Shown: positions 34,202 to 43,625, numbered from the stretch's first letter. The stretch: DNA of 64,000 nucleotides from Staphylococcus condimenti (GCF_001618885.1 NZ_CP015114.1:1674001-1738000); one strand, 5' to 3'. Notes: generated by a model not told the origin, from the letters alone. Numbers and translations: made by a program.

Positions 34202-34870
34202 TTAATTGATATAGTCATATACTTTATCTATTTGTTCAGAAAAGGTTCCTTCGAATTTATTATCAAAAAATGCACTGCCGACTGTGATAGCCCATGGAGA
34301 AATACGTTTAATAACATCTAGTTTTTCATAAGAATCTAAACTTCCGGCAACACATACAGGTAATTCTAACTGAGTCACAAATTCATTAATTAAATGTACA
34401 GGATCGCCGACATAACGATAGCCTAACAAGTCAAAACCAAAAACACCTTGAGCAGAATATTCCTTTGCTTCATTAACAATATCTTCAATATTTCCCTTTA
34501 ATATGGATGGTCTGTCTACAATTTCTCCAGCAAATGGCATGTATTTCAAATTATTATCGATGCAAAATTTGTTAACTGAATGGAAAAATTTTGTGCCCAT
34601 TAGAATATCGCATCCACACTCAAGCGCTAACTTTGCACCTGCAAGACTTTCTTTCTCAGTATATTCAACTATTTCTAAAAAAGTGGTTTTTCCATGTGCT
34701 TTCATGTAAGCAAAAAGCTCTTTCATTTGCTCAATAGAAATCCCTTTATCCTTAAATCCCCAATACTTTGCTTTTGAATCTTTACATTCTTCAAATATTT
34801 CACGTGCGTTATGAACGGTATAATCATTGTGTGTCAGCATTACAATCAACTCACTCTTGCCCATTTTCAT
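34202..34870 (-). CDS. TIM-barrel protein of unknown function
   Basis: A 222-residue soluble protein with alternating beta strands and helices of a TIM barrel. LIVMLTHNDYTVHNAREIFEE opens it, YWGFKDKGIS and TFLEIVEYTEKESLAGAKLALECGCDILMGTKFF follow, and a phosphate-binding C-terminus reads PVCVAGSLDSYEKLDVIKRISPWAITVGSAFFD. It resembles HisA/TrpC or KDPG/KHG aldolase-like barrels without matching one. The lysine in GFKDKG and the glutamate in FLEIVEYTEKE are plausible catalytic residues. ATG with AAAGGG about 6 bases upstream. Alone in its transcript; no function assigned. Confidence 0.72.
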   Translation of the reverse strand: MKMGKSELIVMLTHNDYTVHNAREIFEECKDSKAKYWGFKDKGISIEQMKELFAYMKAHGKTTFLEIVEYTEKESLAGAKLALECGCDILMGTKFFHSVNKFCIDNNLKYMPFAGEIVDRPSILKGNIEDIVNEAKEYSAQGVFGFDLLGYRYVGDPVHLINEFVTQLELPVCVAGSLDSYEKLDVIKRISPWAITVGSAFFDNKFEGTFSEQIDKVYDYIN

Positions 34871-34911
34871 CCCAAACCCTTTCTTTATAAAATAATGTTA
34901 TGGCAAATGAT

Positions 34912-34957
34912 AATTTTTAGTGATTTTATTAATTTTTAGTGATTTTATTAATTTTTT
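34912..34957. repeat. 19-bp perfect tandem repeat, about 2.4 copies
   Basis: Unit AATTTTTAGTGATTTTATT at 34912-34930 and 34931-34949, followed by a partial third copy. AT-rich, in the divergent region upstream of the TIM-barrel gene. Confidence 0.9.
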
Positions 34958-35103
34958 GATATACAAATTGCGTCGATTAGATAAATAATCAATTAATTAA
35001 ATCTTTATTGACAGTTGTGTAAATGAAGTTTACGCTTATATATATTATTTTGCAACGTATATTAATAAAAAATTACCTAGGTTAAAATTCAGGAGGGCTC
35101 GTC

Positions 35104-35625
35104 TTGTTTAAATTGATTTATCCTTATGCCTATTTAGACAGTGTTTTTGATATTGATTATGAAAAACTTTGTGACATGGGCTATAAAGCAATCATTTTTG
35201 ATATCGATAGTACCTTAGTGCCGCATGGTGGAGACGCTACAGCAGAAATTGATGAATTATTTGGTCAAATTCATAAGTTAGGTTTAAAAACACTACTATT
35301 ATCTAATAATAGTGAGGAACGTATTCAAACATTTAATCAAAATATCAACAGTTTATACATACCTATGGCAAATAAACCGTATAAACCAAATTATTTAAAA
35401 GCGATTGAAATGTTGGAAGTGAGTAATGATGAAGTTGTCTTGGTGGGGGATCAATTATTTACTGATATACTTGGCGCAAATTTGTGTGGTATTAAAAGCA
35501 TTTTGGTTAAATACCTGCTACATGAACATGAGTATGAATTAGCAATTGGCAAGAAACGTAAAGTAGAAAAATTTCTTTTGAAATTTTACAAACAAAGATC
35601 TCCTAATATTACAAAAATGGGGTGA
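35104..35625 (+). CDS. YqeG family HAD-type phosphatase
   Basis: A 173-residue HAD IIIA phosphatase. Motif I is IIFDIDSTLVPHGG, motif II LLLSNNSEERI, lysine region MANKPYKPNYLKAIEML, and motif III/IV VVLVGDQLFTDILGANLCGI. TTG start with AGGAGG 6 bases upstream. In other Firmicutes yqeG precedes the ribosome-assembly GTPase yqeH. Here it is followed at once by a VanW-type gene, so this may be a second, separate copy. The stop overlaps the next gene's ribosome site. Confidence 0.87.
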   Translation: MFKLIYPYAYLDSVFDIDYEKLCDMGYKAIIFDIDSTLVPHGGDATAEIDELFGQIHKLGLKTLLLSNNSEERIQTFNQNINSLYIPMANKPYKPNYLKAIEMLEVSNDEVVLVGDQLFTDILGANLCGIKSILVKYLLHEHEYELAIGKKRKVEKFLLKFYKQRSPNITKMG

Positions 35626-35630
35626 TTGAG

Positions 35631-36458
35631 ATGGCTAAAAAAAGAAAGTTATTAAGTGAAATGCATCCGGTATTTTATACACTTGCTACTAAAAAAGGAA
35701 TTATAAAAAGAAATTTTGATGATTTAAGACAACGTAAAAAGTTTTCACAAGTAAGATCGAACGATTTATTACCTAATATCGTATCTCAAAATTCATCTAA
35801 TCTAATCAAAACAGGAAAAGGCATTGACCCTGTTCTACAAGAAAATAAAGCTTACAATATAGAACTAGCATCTTCTAAAATTGATAAGTTAATTATTAAA
35901 CCAGGTGAGGAATTTTCATTTTGGAATTTAGTAGGGAAAATTAACCGAAAAAATGGTTATAGAGATGGTCGTGTGATTGTGAATAATAAAATTCAAGCCG
36001 GGACGGGCGGCGGCTTATGCAACTTAGCCAATACTATTCATTTATTAGTATTGCATAGTCCGCTTACGATTACAGAATTCCATAATCATTCTGATGCATT
36101 AGCACCTGATCCAGGAGAAAGAAAACCTTTTGCTACTGGAACTTCAATTTCATATAACTATGTTGATTATCGTTTCAAAAATGAAACTGACCAAAATATT
36201 CAACTTCGAGTTTGGTGTGAAGACAAACAGCTTCTAGGTGAATTGCGCAGTGAAAAAGTATTTCCTTGGACATATCAACTCGTTGAAGAAAACCATCACT
36301 TCGCTAAAGAGGGCGAAAAGTATTATCGTATTTCTAAAATTTATAAAGAAACACAAAGTCGAGAGAATTCTGAAGTATTGAAAAAAGAATTAATTTTAAA
36401 TAATCATTCAGAAGTTCTGTTTGATTATGATTTGATACCGAAAGAACTCATCAGATAA
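35631..36458 (+). CDS. VanW family protein
   Basis: A 275-residue protein with the VanW domain. PGEEFSFWNLVGKINRKNGYRDGRVIVNNKIQAGTGGGLCNLANTIHLLVLHSPLTITEFHNHSD (residues about 90-155) is the family core, including GGGLCNLANT and the HxHSD end. VanW accompanies some vancomycin-resistance clusters, but its biochemical function is not established. No van ligase genes are near. The open frame starts at a GTG at 35622; the ATG at 35631 fits GGGGTG upstream. Translationally coupled to yqeG. Confidence 0.87.
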   Translation: MAKKRKLLSEMHPVFYTLATKKGIIKRNFDDLRQRKKFSQVRSNDLLPNIVSQNSSNLIKTGKGIDPVLQENKAYNIELASSKIDKLIIKPGEEFSFWNLVGKINRKNGYRDGRVIVNNKIQAGTGGGLCNLANTIHLLVLHSPLTITEFHNHSDALAPDPGERKPFATGTSISYNYVDYRFKNETDQNIQLRVWCEDKQLLGELRSEKVFPWTYQLVEENHHFAKEGEKYYRISKIYKETQSRENSEVLKKELILNNHSEVLFDYDLIPKELIR

Positions 36459-36465
36459 GCTAAAT

Positions 36466-36514
36466 TAAACACCCTGAACTTTAGTCTGCTGGCTAATTTC
36501 CAGGGTGTTTTTCT
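36466..36514. terminator. Bidirectional terminator
   Basis: AAACACCCTG / CAGGGTGTTT stem between VanW and the convergent TetR gene; it overlaps the 3' end of the latter. Confidence 0.85.
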
Positions 36515-37074
36515 TCAGCTAGCAGATGCAGAACCTTAAGAATATCTTCTTTATTAATATGGCCAACTTGTTTTTTTAAAACTTCAATAAACTGTTCGGC
36601 AGGAATGTGATTTTCAGGATGTAACCAGTTTAGAAAGATATTGATGATGCCAGCTAAATGATAAGTAGTAATTAATCTATCTTTTGGATTGTTAATATAA
36701 ATGCCATCCATATTGAGTATACGAAATTGTAATTGCGTAAGATATTTCAGCACTACATGATAGAGACCCAGTTCCATCACTTCTAATACATAGGTACAAT
36801 TGGTAAATACATAATGGTATACCTCATTTTCACTGCTGCCGTTTTCAATCAATTGAGTAATACATCCTAAATCTGTTTCTAATTGTTTGATGACAATATC
36901 CTCTTTATTTTCATAATTGCGGTAAAAAGTAGAACGGTTGATGCCGGCTTTATCGCAAATCTTTGTGATAGTAATTTTATCGAATTTTTCTTTTTCTAGT
37001 AAGAGCATTAAGGATTGGAAGACCCATTCTTGTGTACCGCTCTTTTCTAATTTTACTCTTTTACTGTGCAACAA
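36493..37074 (-). CDS. TetR family transcriptional regulator
   Basis: A 193-residue regulator with the TetR helix-turn-helix EWVFQSLMLLLEKEKFDKITITKICDKAGINRSTFYRNYENKEDIVIKQLE. The C-terminal part is a helical Firmicute-type domain ending near HLLAEEKHPGN. TTG start (37074 or 37071) behind GGGGTGA. It is divergent from the GH3 glucosidase gene, which is the likely target. Confidence 0.83.
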   Translation of the reverse strand: MLHSKRVKLEKSGTQEWVFQSLMLLLEKEKFDKITITKICDKAGINRSTFYRNYENKEDIVIKQLETDLGCITQLIENGSSENEVYHYVFTNCTYVLEVMELGLYHVVLKYLTQLQFRILNMDGIYINNPKDRLITTYHLAGIINIFLNWLHPENHIPAEQFIEVLKKQVGHINKEDILKVLHLLAEEKHPGN

Positions 37075-37207
37075 ATCACCCCATTTTGTTGATTCTGGTC
37101 AAGTTTCGCCGTCTTTAAATTGAATCTCTATTTTATTTCTCATATACTTCGAAGTGTAAAGAGAAATAATGCCTTATGACTTAATTATAAACAAGGTGGA
37201 GATGACA

Positions 37208-38824
37208 ATGAAACAAGAAGCAGATTGCAGAGCACAATTGGAACAATTATCTTTAGAAGAAAAAGCAACATTATTAACAGGAGCAAATTTCTGGAATACA
37301 GCAAAAGTTCCAGGCGTGAATGAGATATTACTGTCAGACGGACCATCAGGTATTCGTAAACAAACAGAAGGCGGAGATGCGCTGGGATTAACGGGTAGTG
37401 TGGAGACGATTGCGTTTCCATGCTTAGCATTGATTGCAAGTACGTTTGATAAAGATTTGTTACGTAAATATGGGGAATATTTAGGACAAATTGCAAAATC
37501 AGAAAAAGTAAATGTATTGCTTGGTCCAGGTATGAACATTAAACGCAGTCCATTGGCAGGTCGTAATTTTGAATACTTTTCAGAAGATCCATTTTTAACA
37601 GCTGAACTTGCGATTCAATATATTAAAGGGGTTGAATCTCAAGGTATCGGTACAAGCCCAAAACACTTCGCAGCAAATAATAGAGAGAATGAACGTTTTA
37701 CATCTTCTTCTAATATCCAATCGCGTCCTTTACATGAAATCTACCTCAGTGCTTTCAAACGCGTTGTAGAGGAAGCACAACCTGCTACGATTATGAACTC
37801 ATATAATAAAGTGAATCATGTATTAGTTGCCGAAAATCAATATTTATTGACGGATTTATTGAGAAGTCAATGGAATTATGATGGTCTAGTCGTATCTGAT
37901 TGGGGCGCAGTGAAGGATCGCGTGAAGTCATTACGCGCTGGTCTGGATTTAGAAATGCCAGGTCAACCCGATTATTCTATCCCTCAAGTTGTTGAGGCAG
38001 TGAGAAGCGGCAAGTTAGATGTACTTTCAGGTAAAGTAAATCCTTCAGGCAAACTAGCTGAAACTTTCCCGGAATGTATTCAAGATACACCTTCTTATCT
38101 GACGTTCAATCGCAGTACTGAAGAGGAAAATTATATGGAAGGTATCTTTGTCGGTTACCGTTATTATGCAACAAAAGATATGCCAGTTGCTTTCCCATTC
38201 GGCCATGGTTTGAGTTATACAGATTTTGAATATAGTGACAGCAATGTAAAAGTTGATAATGACAAAGATCAAATCGAAATCGACGTGACTGTCAAAAATA
38301 CAGGGGAAGTACAAGGCGCTGAAGTAGTTCAAGTCTATTTGCAAAATCGTGCGAGCAACATTGAAATGTCTGCAAAAGAATTGAAGGCATTTGAAAGAGT
38401 GGAATTAGAAGCGGATAAAAGCAAAACTGTTAAACTTGTGATTCCATTTGAACGTTTGAAATGGTTTAATCCTCAAACGAGCTTGTGGCAAATTGATAAT
38501 GGTAATTATACTGTGCATATTGGCAGCTCAGTTAATGATATCCATTCACATCATGATTTTGAAATTACAAGTATTGATGAATCACCAATCCAATTGTCAT
38601 TAGATTCATCATTGAAAGATATTATTGATCTTCAAGATACGTTATCTCATGAAATTGATGAATTTGGTTTTGACCAAATGATTCATAAGATGACGAGTGA
38701 ACCTAACTTGCGTGTACTTGCGGAACCAGCGCCTATACGTATGCTCGTGATGTTCGGCTTGAAATTGAGTGATTTAGTGAAATTTGTAGAGAAATGTAAT
38801 GTAAGATTGAAAACGGGAGAATGA
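37208..38824 (+). CDS. GH3 beta-glucosidase with an internal deletion of the GH3_C domain
   Basis: Family 3 glycoside hydrolase of 538 residues. The N-terminal barrel is present: LLSDGPSGIR, GPGMNIKRSPLAGRNFEYFSEDP, PKHFAANN, and the nucleophile in GLVVSDWGAV. At about 38020 the sequence jumps from VVEAVRSGKLD straight to VLSGKVNPSGKLAETFP and on to the fibronectin-like domain. The whole alpha/beta sandwich that normally lies between (roughly 200 residues, carrying the acid/base glutamate) is absent, although the frame is kept. Activity is doubtful. AGGTGGAG at 37194-37201 supports the ATG at 37208 over one at 37169. Confidence 0.85.
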   Translation: MKQEADCRAQLEQLSLEEKATLLTGANFWNTAKVPGVNEILLSDGPSGIRKQTEGGDALGLTGSVETIAFPCLALIASTFDKDLLRKYGEYLGQIAKSEKVNVLLGPGMNIKRSPLAGRNFEYFSEDPFLTAELAIQYIKGVESQGIGTSPKHFAANNRENERFTSSSNIQSRPLHEIYLSAFKRVVEEAQPATIMNSYNKVNHVLVAENQYLLTDLLRSQWNYDGLVVSDWGAVKDRVKSLRAGLDLEMPGQPDYSIPQVVEAVRSGKLDVLSGKVNPSGKLAETFPECIQDTPSYLTFNRSTEEENYMEGIFVGYRYYATKDMPVAFPFGHGLSYTDFEYSDSNVKVDNDKDQIEIDVTVKNTGEVQGAEVVQVYLQNRASNIEMSAKELKAFERVELEADKSKTVKLVIPFERLKWFNPQTSLWQIDNGNYTVHIGSSVNDIHSHHDFEITSIDESPIQLSLDSSLKDIIDLQDTLSHEIDEFGFDQMIHKMTSEPNLRVLAEPAPIRMLVMFGLKLSDLVKFVEKCNVRLKTGE

Positions 38825-38881
38825 ATACGTAATAACATTTAGGATTTAGACGCTCTGAGTGCAGAGAGATATTAATAGCAA

Positions 38882-38915
38882 GAAAGCCGAGACTTTATTA
38901 CAGCCTCGGCTTTTC
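38882..38915. terminator. Bidirectional terminator
   Basis: GAAAGCCGAG / CTCGGCTTTTC stem between the GH3 gene and the convergent alcohol dehydrogenase. Confidence 0.88.
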
Positions 38916-38930
38916 TATGCAATTTTGAAA

Positions 38931-39941
38931 TTAATGATTTAAATCAATCACCATACGGCCATTGATTTTACCTTCTTCCATCTCTTTAAATATATCTTGA
39001 ATATCTTCCATAGGACGTGTTTGTGTTTTTGGCACTACTAAACCTTCTGCGCCGAATTGGAATGCTTCTTTTAAATCTTCACGTGTACCTACTAAAGAGC
39101 CTACAACACGAATTCCATCTAATACTAAACGTGGAATCGATAAGTCCATAGATTCTGTCGGTAAACCAACTGCTACTACTGTGCCACCAGCACGAACAGA
39201 TTCTACTGCAGCATTAAATGCTTGTTTTGCGACTGCAGTAACAACAGCAGCATGTGCACCACCGACATGTTCTTGAATATATTCTGCAACATCAACTTCT
39301 TTTGGATTAAGTGTGATATCTGCATCATAATTTTTCGCAAATTCAAGTTGACTATCATTAATATCAACTGCAATTACTTTTGCGTTAAATACTTTTTTCG
39401 CATATTGCAACGCTAAATTGCCTAGTCCTCCTAAACCGAATAAGACTAGCCATTCTCCTGCTTTTATACCAGATTCTTTAATAGCTTTATAAGTCGTTAC
39501 ACCTGCACAAGTAATACTGCTGGCAGCTTCTGAAGATAAGCCGTCAGGAACTTTTACTGCATAATCAGCTGTCACAATACACTCTTCTGCCATACCGCCA
39601 TCTACTGTATAACCTGCGTTTTTCACTTCACGACATAAAGTTTCACGCCCAGTTGTACAATATTCGCAATGGCCACAGCCTTCAAAGAACCATGCGACAC
39701 TTGCACGATCTCCTACTTTTAAGCTTGTTACACCTTCAGCCACTTCTTTGACAATACCAATGCCTTCATGTCCTAAAACTGTACCTGTAACATCACCGAA
39801 ATCTGCATGTGCTACATGCAAATCAGTGTGGCACACACCGCAACATTCCATATCTAGTAATGCTTCACCATATTTCAATGGACGTAACGTTTTCTCAGTA
39901 ACTTGGGGTTGATGATCTTTACCTACTACGATTGCTTTCAT
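38931..39941 (-). CDS. adhA: Zinc-dependent alcohol dehydrogenase
   Basis: A 336-residue medium-chain alcohol dehydrogenase. Catalytic zinc ligands Cys in GVCHTDLH and His-Glu in GHEGIGIV. Structural zinc cysteines in [16 protein letters not shown]. Rossmann motif [16 protein letters not shown]. It interconverts ethanol or other primary alcohols with aldehydes using NAD. ATG with AAGGAGG upstream. I looked for a Rex-type palindrome upstream and did not see one. Follows AdhA of S. aureus in length and motifs. Confidence 0.9.
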   Translation of the reverse strand: MKAIVVGKDHQPQVTEKTLRPLKYGEALLDMECCGVCHTDLHVAHADFGDVTGTVLGHEGIGIVKEVAEGVTSLKVGDRASVAWFFEGCGHCEYCTTGRETLCREVKNAGYTVDGGMAEECIVTADYAVKVPDGLSSEAASSITCAGVTTYKAIKESGIKAGEWLVLFGLGGLGNLALQYAKKVFNAKVIAVDINDSQLEFAKNYDADITLNPKEVDVAEYIQEHVGGAHAAVVTAVAKQAFNAAVESVRAGGTVVAVGLPTESMDLSIPRLVLDGIRVVGSLVGTREDLKEAFQFGAEGLVVPKTQTRPMEDIQDIFKEMEEGKINGRMVIDLNH

Positions 39942-40104
39942 TCTAAAAACCTCCTTACTTAGTCACTTATATTATAAAGATATAAGGCAGTTCAGATACG
40001 TCTTAATTAAGGCTAATTAAAGAACTTTTTATCAAAATATTGAGTGTTGAATAGTTTGTATAAATACAAATATTTCCCGAGAAATAATCGGTATTTATCC
40101 AACT

Positions 40105-40134
40105 AAAAAAGCCGATACCTTGAAGTATCAGCTT
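40105..40134 (-). terminator. Terminator of the MscS gene
   Basis: Minus-strand AAGCTGATAC / GTATCGGCTT stem followed by T6. Confidence 0.88.
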
Positions 40135-40149
40135 AGTGAAAAGTTATAT

Positions 40150-41052
40150 TCAATTATCCATTTCAACGTGTATACGCTCACCTATAAGTTCAATGCTGTC
40201 TTCTGCATTTAGCAAGGGTAAAATACGTTTGTTCAATTCTGATTTTACATCACTGGCTTTTGGATAATCAGAAGGGAAATAGCAACTGAGTACAGCCATA
40301 TCTTTATCAATCAACAGATGGACTTTATAATCTAATTTTCCATCGAATAATGAGATTTTTGCTTTAATACGTTGTAACTGTTCTTCAGAATAATGGGATA
40401 GAAAATCTTTCATATAGTCATCTAATGCTTTTTCACAAATTGAAACGGCTGTTTGCCAATCACTGTCGATTGCTAGGTTGTAATCGACTTCATACCAGTT
40501 GATATGAGAAGCAGCACTGTAATTAATGATGGGTTCTTCTAACAATACATGATTAGGGATGGTAATGATCTTACCTGTTGCACCTTCAGTCGAAAGATAA
40601 TTCCCGCGTTCTGCAATTTTAAAATGCAAAGGAGAAATTTTGACGACATCACCAAGATGTCCGCTAATTTCGATACGGTCATACATTTTAAAGAGACGAC
40701 GATTCATTAATAAGAAATAGCCGACAACCTCCATTGCTAGGTTTTTCAATGAAAAAGCCACTAAAGCGACAATTAATAAAGCGACCACAATGACCGAATT
40801 GGCCGCATTGATCCAAATGCCCAAAATACATACAACTGCAATAAACCAAATAAACTGGCGAATACTCTTTAATATAACTGTGAAGCGTTTGGCATTTGTG
40901 GCGTGTTTCACTAAGTATTTTGTAACAATGTAATGAAGCCAAAAGGTTACAAGTAAAATAACAATCGTAAAAACAATTTTATGTGATAAATTTTGCCCGT
41001 CAAATGCTCCTTTAAAAAGGTTTTCGATATAGGATGTAATTTGTTCAATCAA
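40150..41052 (-). CDS. MscS family mechanosensitive channel
   Basis: Membrane channel of about 300 residues that opens under membrane tension. An N-terminal amphipathic piece (IEQITSYIENLFKGAF) is followed by three hydrophobic segments (about 25-140). Next comes the pore helix region VALVAFSLKNLAMEVVGYFLLMNRRLFKMYDRIEI, then the soluble beta/alpha-beta domain. The open frame reaches 41115. ATG at 41067 has little ribosome-site support; TTG at 41052 has GAGGT about 8 bases upstream, so I prefer it. The start is uncertain by a few codons. Confidence 0.82.
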   Translation of the reverse strand: MIEQITSYIENLFKGAFDGQNLSHKIVFTIVILLVTFWLHYIVTKYLVKHATNAKRFTVILKSIRQFIWFIAVVCILGIWINAANSVIVVALLIVALVAFSLKNLAMEVVGYFLLMNRRLFKMYDRIEISGHLGDVVKISPLHFKIAERGNYLSTEGATGKIITIPNHVLLEEPIINYSAASHINWYEVDYNLAIDSDWQTAVSICEKALDDYMKDFLSHYSEEQLQRIKAKISLFDGKLDYKVHLLIDKDMAVLSCYFPSDYPKASDVKSELNKRILPLLNAEDSIELIGERIHVEMDN

Positions 41053-41141
41053 TAATATAGACCTCATTTCTTCAATCCATTTACACAACTTAATTTTACC
41101 AAAATAAAAGACCAAGCACTTGTAAAAAATGGGTTTGGTCG

Positions 41142-41900
41142 TTAAAAAATTAATTCTGTTATCGCAATTACAATAAGAATACTGATAATTGCTTTTTGTA
41201 TGATGTTAGGTAAAAGGCGGCCAACTTTTAAACCAATAGGCGCAAATATCACACTGCCGATGATTAAAAATATTGCATTGCCAAGTGGTACATAGCCTTG
41301 CATTAATTTAATCGTAAATGATCCGATGGCAGACATACAAGCGATTACAATACTATTTGTTACGACTGTATTCATTGGTAGTTTAAAAATAGCAAGTAGT
41401 ACTGGAATAACAATAAAAGCACCGCCTGCACCGATTATACCTGCAACTAAACCAATCACAGCACCCACTGCGATTAAGAGCCAGTGATTGTATGAATGAG
41501 TGGCATCATCATGAGGTTTTACCTTAATAAACATCAAAATTAAAGCTAGAATTGCAACTCCAATATATACTGCATTAATAACTGGTGTAGTCACAAGGTT
41601 GGCAACCATAGCGCCTGCTACACTGCCGCCCAGCATACCTCCTCCCATATATAAAACCAATGGGGGATTGAAATCGGGTTCTTTAACAGCTCTGATAGAA
41701 CCACTTAATGTACTGAAGAATACTTGGCTGGACGTTAATCCAGAAGCAATATAAGCACTATATTCAGGTGTCCCGAATAAGGGCGGTAATAATAAAATCG
41801 CTGGATAAATGATGATAGAACCTCCGATACCAACTAATCCAGCAATAAATCCACCACCTACACCGATTGAAAGCATTAATAATATATGTATTATTGTCAT
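41142..41900 (-). CDS. TauE/SafE family sulfite/organosulfonate exporter-like protein
   Basis: A 252-residue membrane protein with about eight segments in two repeats. Repeat one opens with GGGFIAGLVGIGGSIIIYPAILLLPPLFG, repeat two with GLVAGIIGAGGAFIVIPVLLAIFKLP, the duplicated GxxGG-x-I-x-x-P motif of the family. Members export sulfite, sulfoacetate or similar anions; the substrate here is unknown. A GTG at 41909 is in frame; I take the ATG at 41900, with weak ribosome-site support for either. Confidence 0.82.
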   Translation of the reverse strand: MTIIHILLMLSIGVGGGFIAGLVGIGGSIIIYPAILLLPPLFGTPEYSAYIASGLTSSQVFFSTLSGSIRAVKEPDFNPPLVLYMGGGMLGGSVAGAMVANLVTTPVINAVYIGVAILALILMFIKVKPHDDATHSYNHWLLIAVGAVIGLVAGIIGAGGAFIVIPVLLAIFKLPMNTVVTNSIVIACMSAIGSFTIKLMQGYVPLGNAIFLIIGSVIFAPIGLKVGRLLPNIIQKAIISILIVIAITELIF

Positions 41901-42262
41901 TTTTCGCACACGTCCATTGTAAAAAATAACAATTTATTGTTAATAATCATAACTGAATCCTCCAGTATTTATCCCTATAAATTTATAGTAAAGTAGGGGA
42001 ATAACTACCGTCAAATGTATCATATCGCCTATAAATCCTATCATTTTAGTCATGTTAAGAAGTTTTTTTAGATAATATATTGCTTGACTGAACAATAATC
42101 GAAACGTAGCAGTTAATGATTAACGTTTTAAATTCCATTGTATTTTAATGCAAATTTTACGATAAATTATTACATGGCGCTGCAACTATGATACTATCAT
42201 GTTAAATAAAATTTTTATTTAAAAAGATTGGTTGAAACGTCGAATAAGAAAGGGGAATAATC
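41901..42262. other. Intergenic region between divergent genes, 362 bases
   Basis: AT-rich. Candidate promoter for the CPBP gene: TTACAT-N16-TACTAT at 42170-42197. No open frame, hairpin with T run, or clear repeat was seen; short AT palindromes near 41930-41950 are not remarkable. Confidence 0.4.
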
Positions 42263-43183
42263 TTGAACTATGAATTGAATGAAAGTATGAAACAAACGCA
42301 GAAAGAGTCATATCGTAAAAAGCCATCCTTATGGGGCCCGACATTTATTTGCATCGGATTATTTATAGGTGCTCCTATTGTTTTGGGACTTTTGATAGCT
42401 TTATTTGTATTACCATTTGTTATTATCACACACAAATTTAATGGTGAGTTATTCTTTTCAAATGATACGATGTTTATTGCTTCTATGCTTGCATTCCCGA
42501 TATTGCTATTCCTTATTTTATTGATAAATAAAAAGCATTACCATAAAACATATGAGTCGCTCGGTTTTTATAAAACAGAATGGAAGAAAAAATATGTAAT
42601 TGGTGCAGGATTAGGTGTTTCAGCAATTGTCATTGTTTATTTATGTAATCTTATTTTTCAAGCGTTATCCATTAATATTAATCCTAACTTTAATATATGG
42701 ATATTGATAGCAGTGTTGATTGGATATATGATTCAAGGCATGACAGAAGAGGTCTTCTTCCGCGGTTTTATTATGAATATTTTCAGCAGTCAAAAAGGCG
42801 TAGTATTCGGTATTCTTATGAGTTCTGTTTTCTTTGCGATAATGCACATAGGCAATCCTGGAACACAATTTCTTGCAATCATTAATATTTTTATTTTTGG
42901 TCTTGTATTCGGACTGCTTTTCTATTGGAGTAATAATATTTGGCTGACAGGTGCAGCACATAGTTTTTGGAACTTTACAATGGGTTCTGTCTTGGGCATT
43001 CCTGTGAGTGGACAAAGAGATATCACTTCTATTTTCAAAACGAATGTCTTTAATAATAAGGCATTCATCAATGGTGGTGCTTTTGGTCTTGAAGGCGGTA
43101 TTATCGTCACAATTTTTGGGATTATCTTATGCATAGTACTATGGAAACTATGCCAGAAAAAAGGACTTATTACTAAAAAGTAA
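42263..43183 (+). CDS. CPBP family intramembrane glutamic endopeptidase
   Basis: A 306-residue membrane protein with about eight segments. The CPBP/Abi motifs are present: TEEVFFRGFIMNIF (EExxxR) near residue 165, VFFAIMHIG (FxxxH), and AAHSFWNFTMG. In staphylococci related proteins process signal peptides or support surface protein display. TTG start with AAGGGG at 42249-42254, 8 bases upstream. Single-gene unit; the substrate is unknown. Confidence 0.87.
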   Translation: MNYELNESMKQTQKESYRKKPSLWGPTFICIGLFIGAPIVLGLLIALFVLPFVIITHKFNGELFFSNDTMFIASMLAFPILLFLILLINKKHYHKTYESLGFYKTEWKKKYVIGAGLGVSAIVIVYLCNLIFQALSININPNFNIWILIAVLIGYMIQGMTEEVFFRGFIMNIFSSQKGVVFGILMSSVFFAIMHIGNPGTQFLAIINIFIFGLVFGLLFYWSNNIWLTGAAHSFWNFTMGSVLGIPVSGQRDITSIFKTNVFNNKAFINGGAFGLEGGIIVTIFGIILCIVLWKLCQKKGLITKK

Positions 43184-43194
43184 AATGAACTAAA

Positions 43195-43234
43195 AGAAGC
43201 TGGACAACTCGCTAACAGGAGTGTCCAGCTTTTC
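43195..43234. terminator. Bidirectional terminator
   Basis: AAGCTGGACA / TGTCCAGCTT stem with A/T runs on both sides. Confidence 0.9.
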
Positions 43235-43237
43235 TAA

Positions 43238-43558
43238 TTATTTGTTTTGAATATTATCCACGAATTGTTCAGCTTCTTCATATTTGAAATCTTTCAGAGT
43301 GAATGTTCCGATTTCGAAAGTAATATCTAAAGCTTTTTCAGTTAACTTCACATTTTGAATTTCATTATAACCGATATTACGGTAATAAAATTCACCTGCC
43401 ATATCAACGTTTAAAATTAAACGTTCATTTGTGGCAACATATGCAGCTTCAAATACTTTGATCTCACCGTTCATCGGATATGACATTTTTCCGAGTACTG
43501 AACTTTCTACTTGTTCTGTCGGGAACAAGTCATTTGGGTTAATTTTATCTAAAATCAT
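43238..43558 (-). CDS. PH-like (YokE-type) small protein
   Basis: A 106-residue soluble protein. The pattern of strands in KVFEAAYVATNERLILNVDMAGEFYYRNIGYNEIQNVKLTEKALDITFEIGTFTLKDFKYEEAEQFVDNIQ fits a bacterial pleckstrin-homology-like domain with a closing helix. The open frame extends to 43579; AAGGTG favours the ATG at 43558. It lies 48 bases upstream of nothing else on its strand and is probably monocistronic. Function unknown. Confidence 0.72.
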   Translation of the reverse strand: MILDKINPNDLFPTEQVESSVLGKMSYPMNGEIKVFEAAYVATNERLILNVDMAGEFYYRNIGYNEIQNVKLTEKALDITFEIGTFTLKDFKYEEAEQFVDNIQNK

Positions 43559-43625
43559 CACTGACCACACCTTGTTCAAATTATTCTTTTTCGAAAAAGA
43601 AAGGCATGCGGGGAAGCAGACAAAA

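Noticed and set aside
37174..37539. Two overlapping minus-strand frames within the GH3 gene
   Set aside because: No ribosome site and the plus strand encodes conserved GH3 motifs throughout.
39942..40020. Rex-type operator before adhA
   Set aside because: No TTGTGAA-type inverted repeat is visible.
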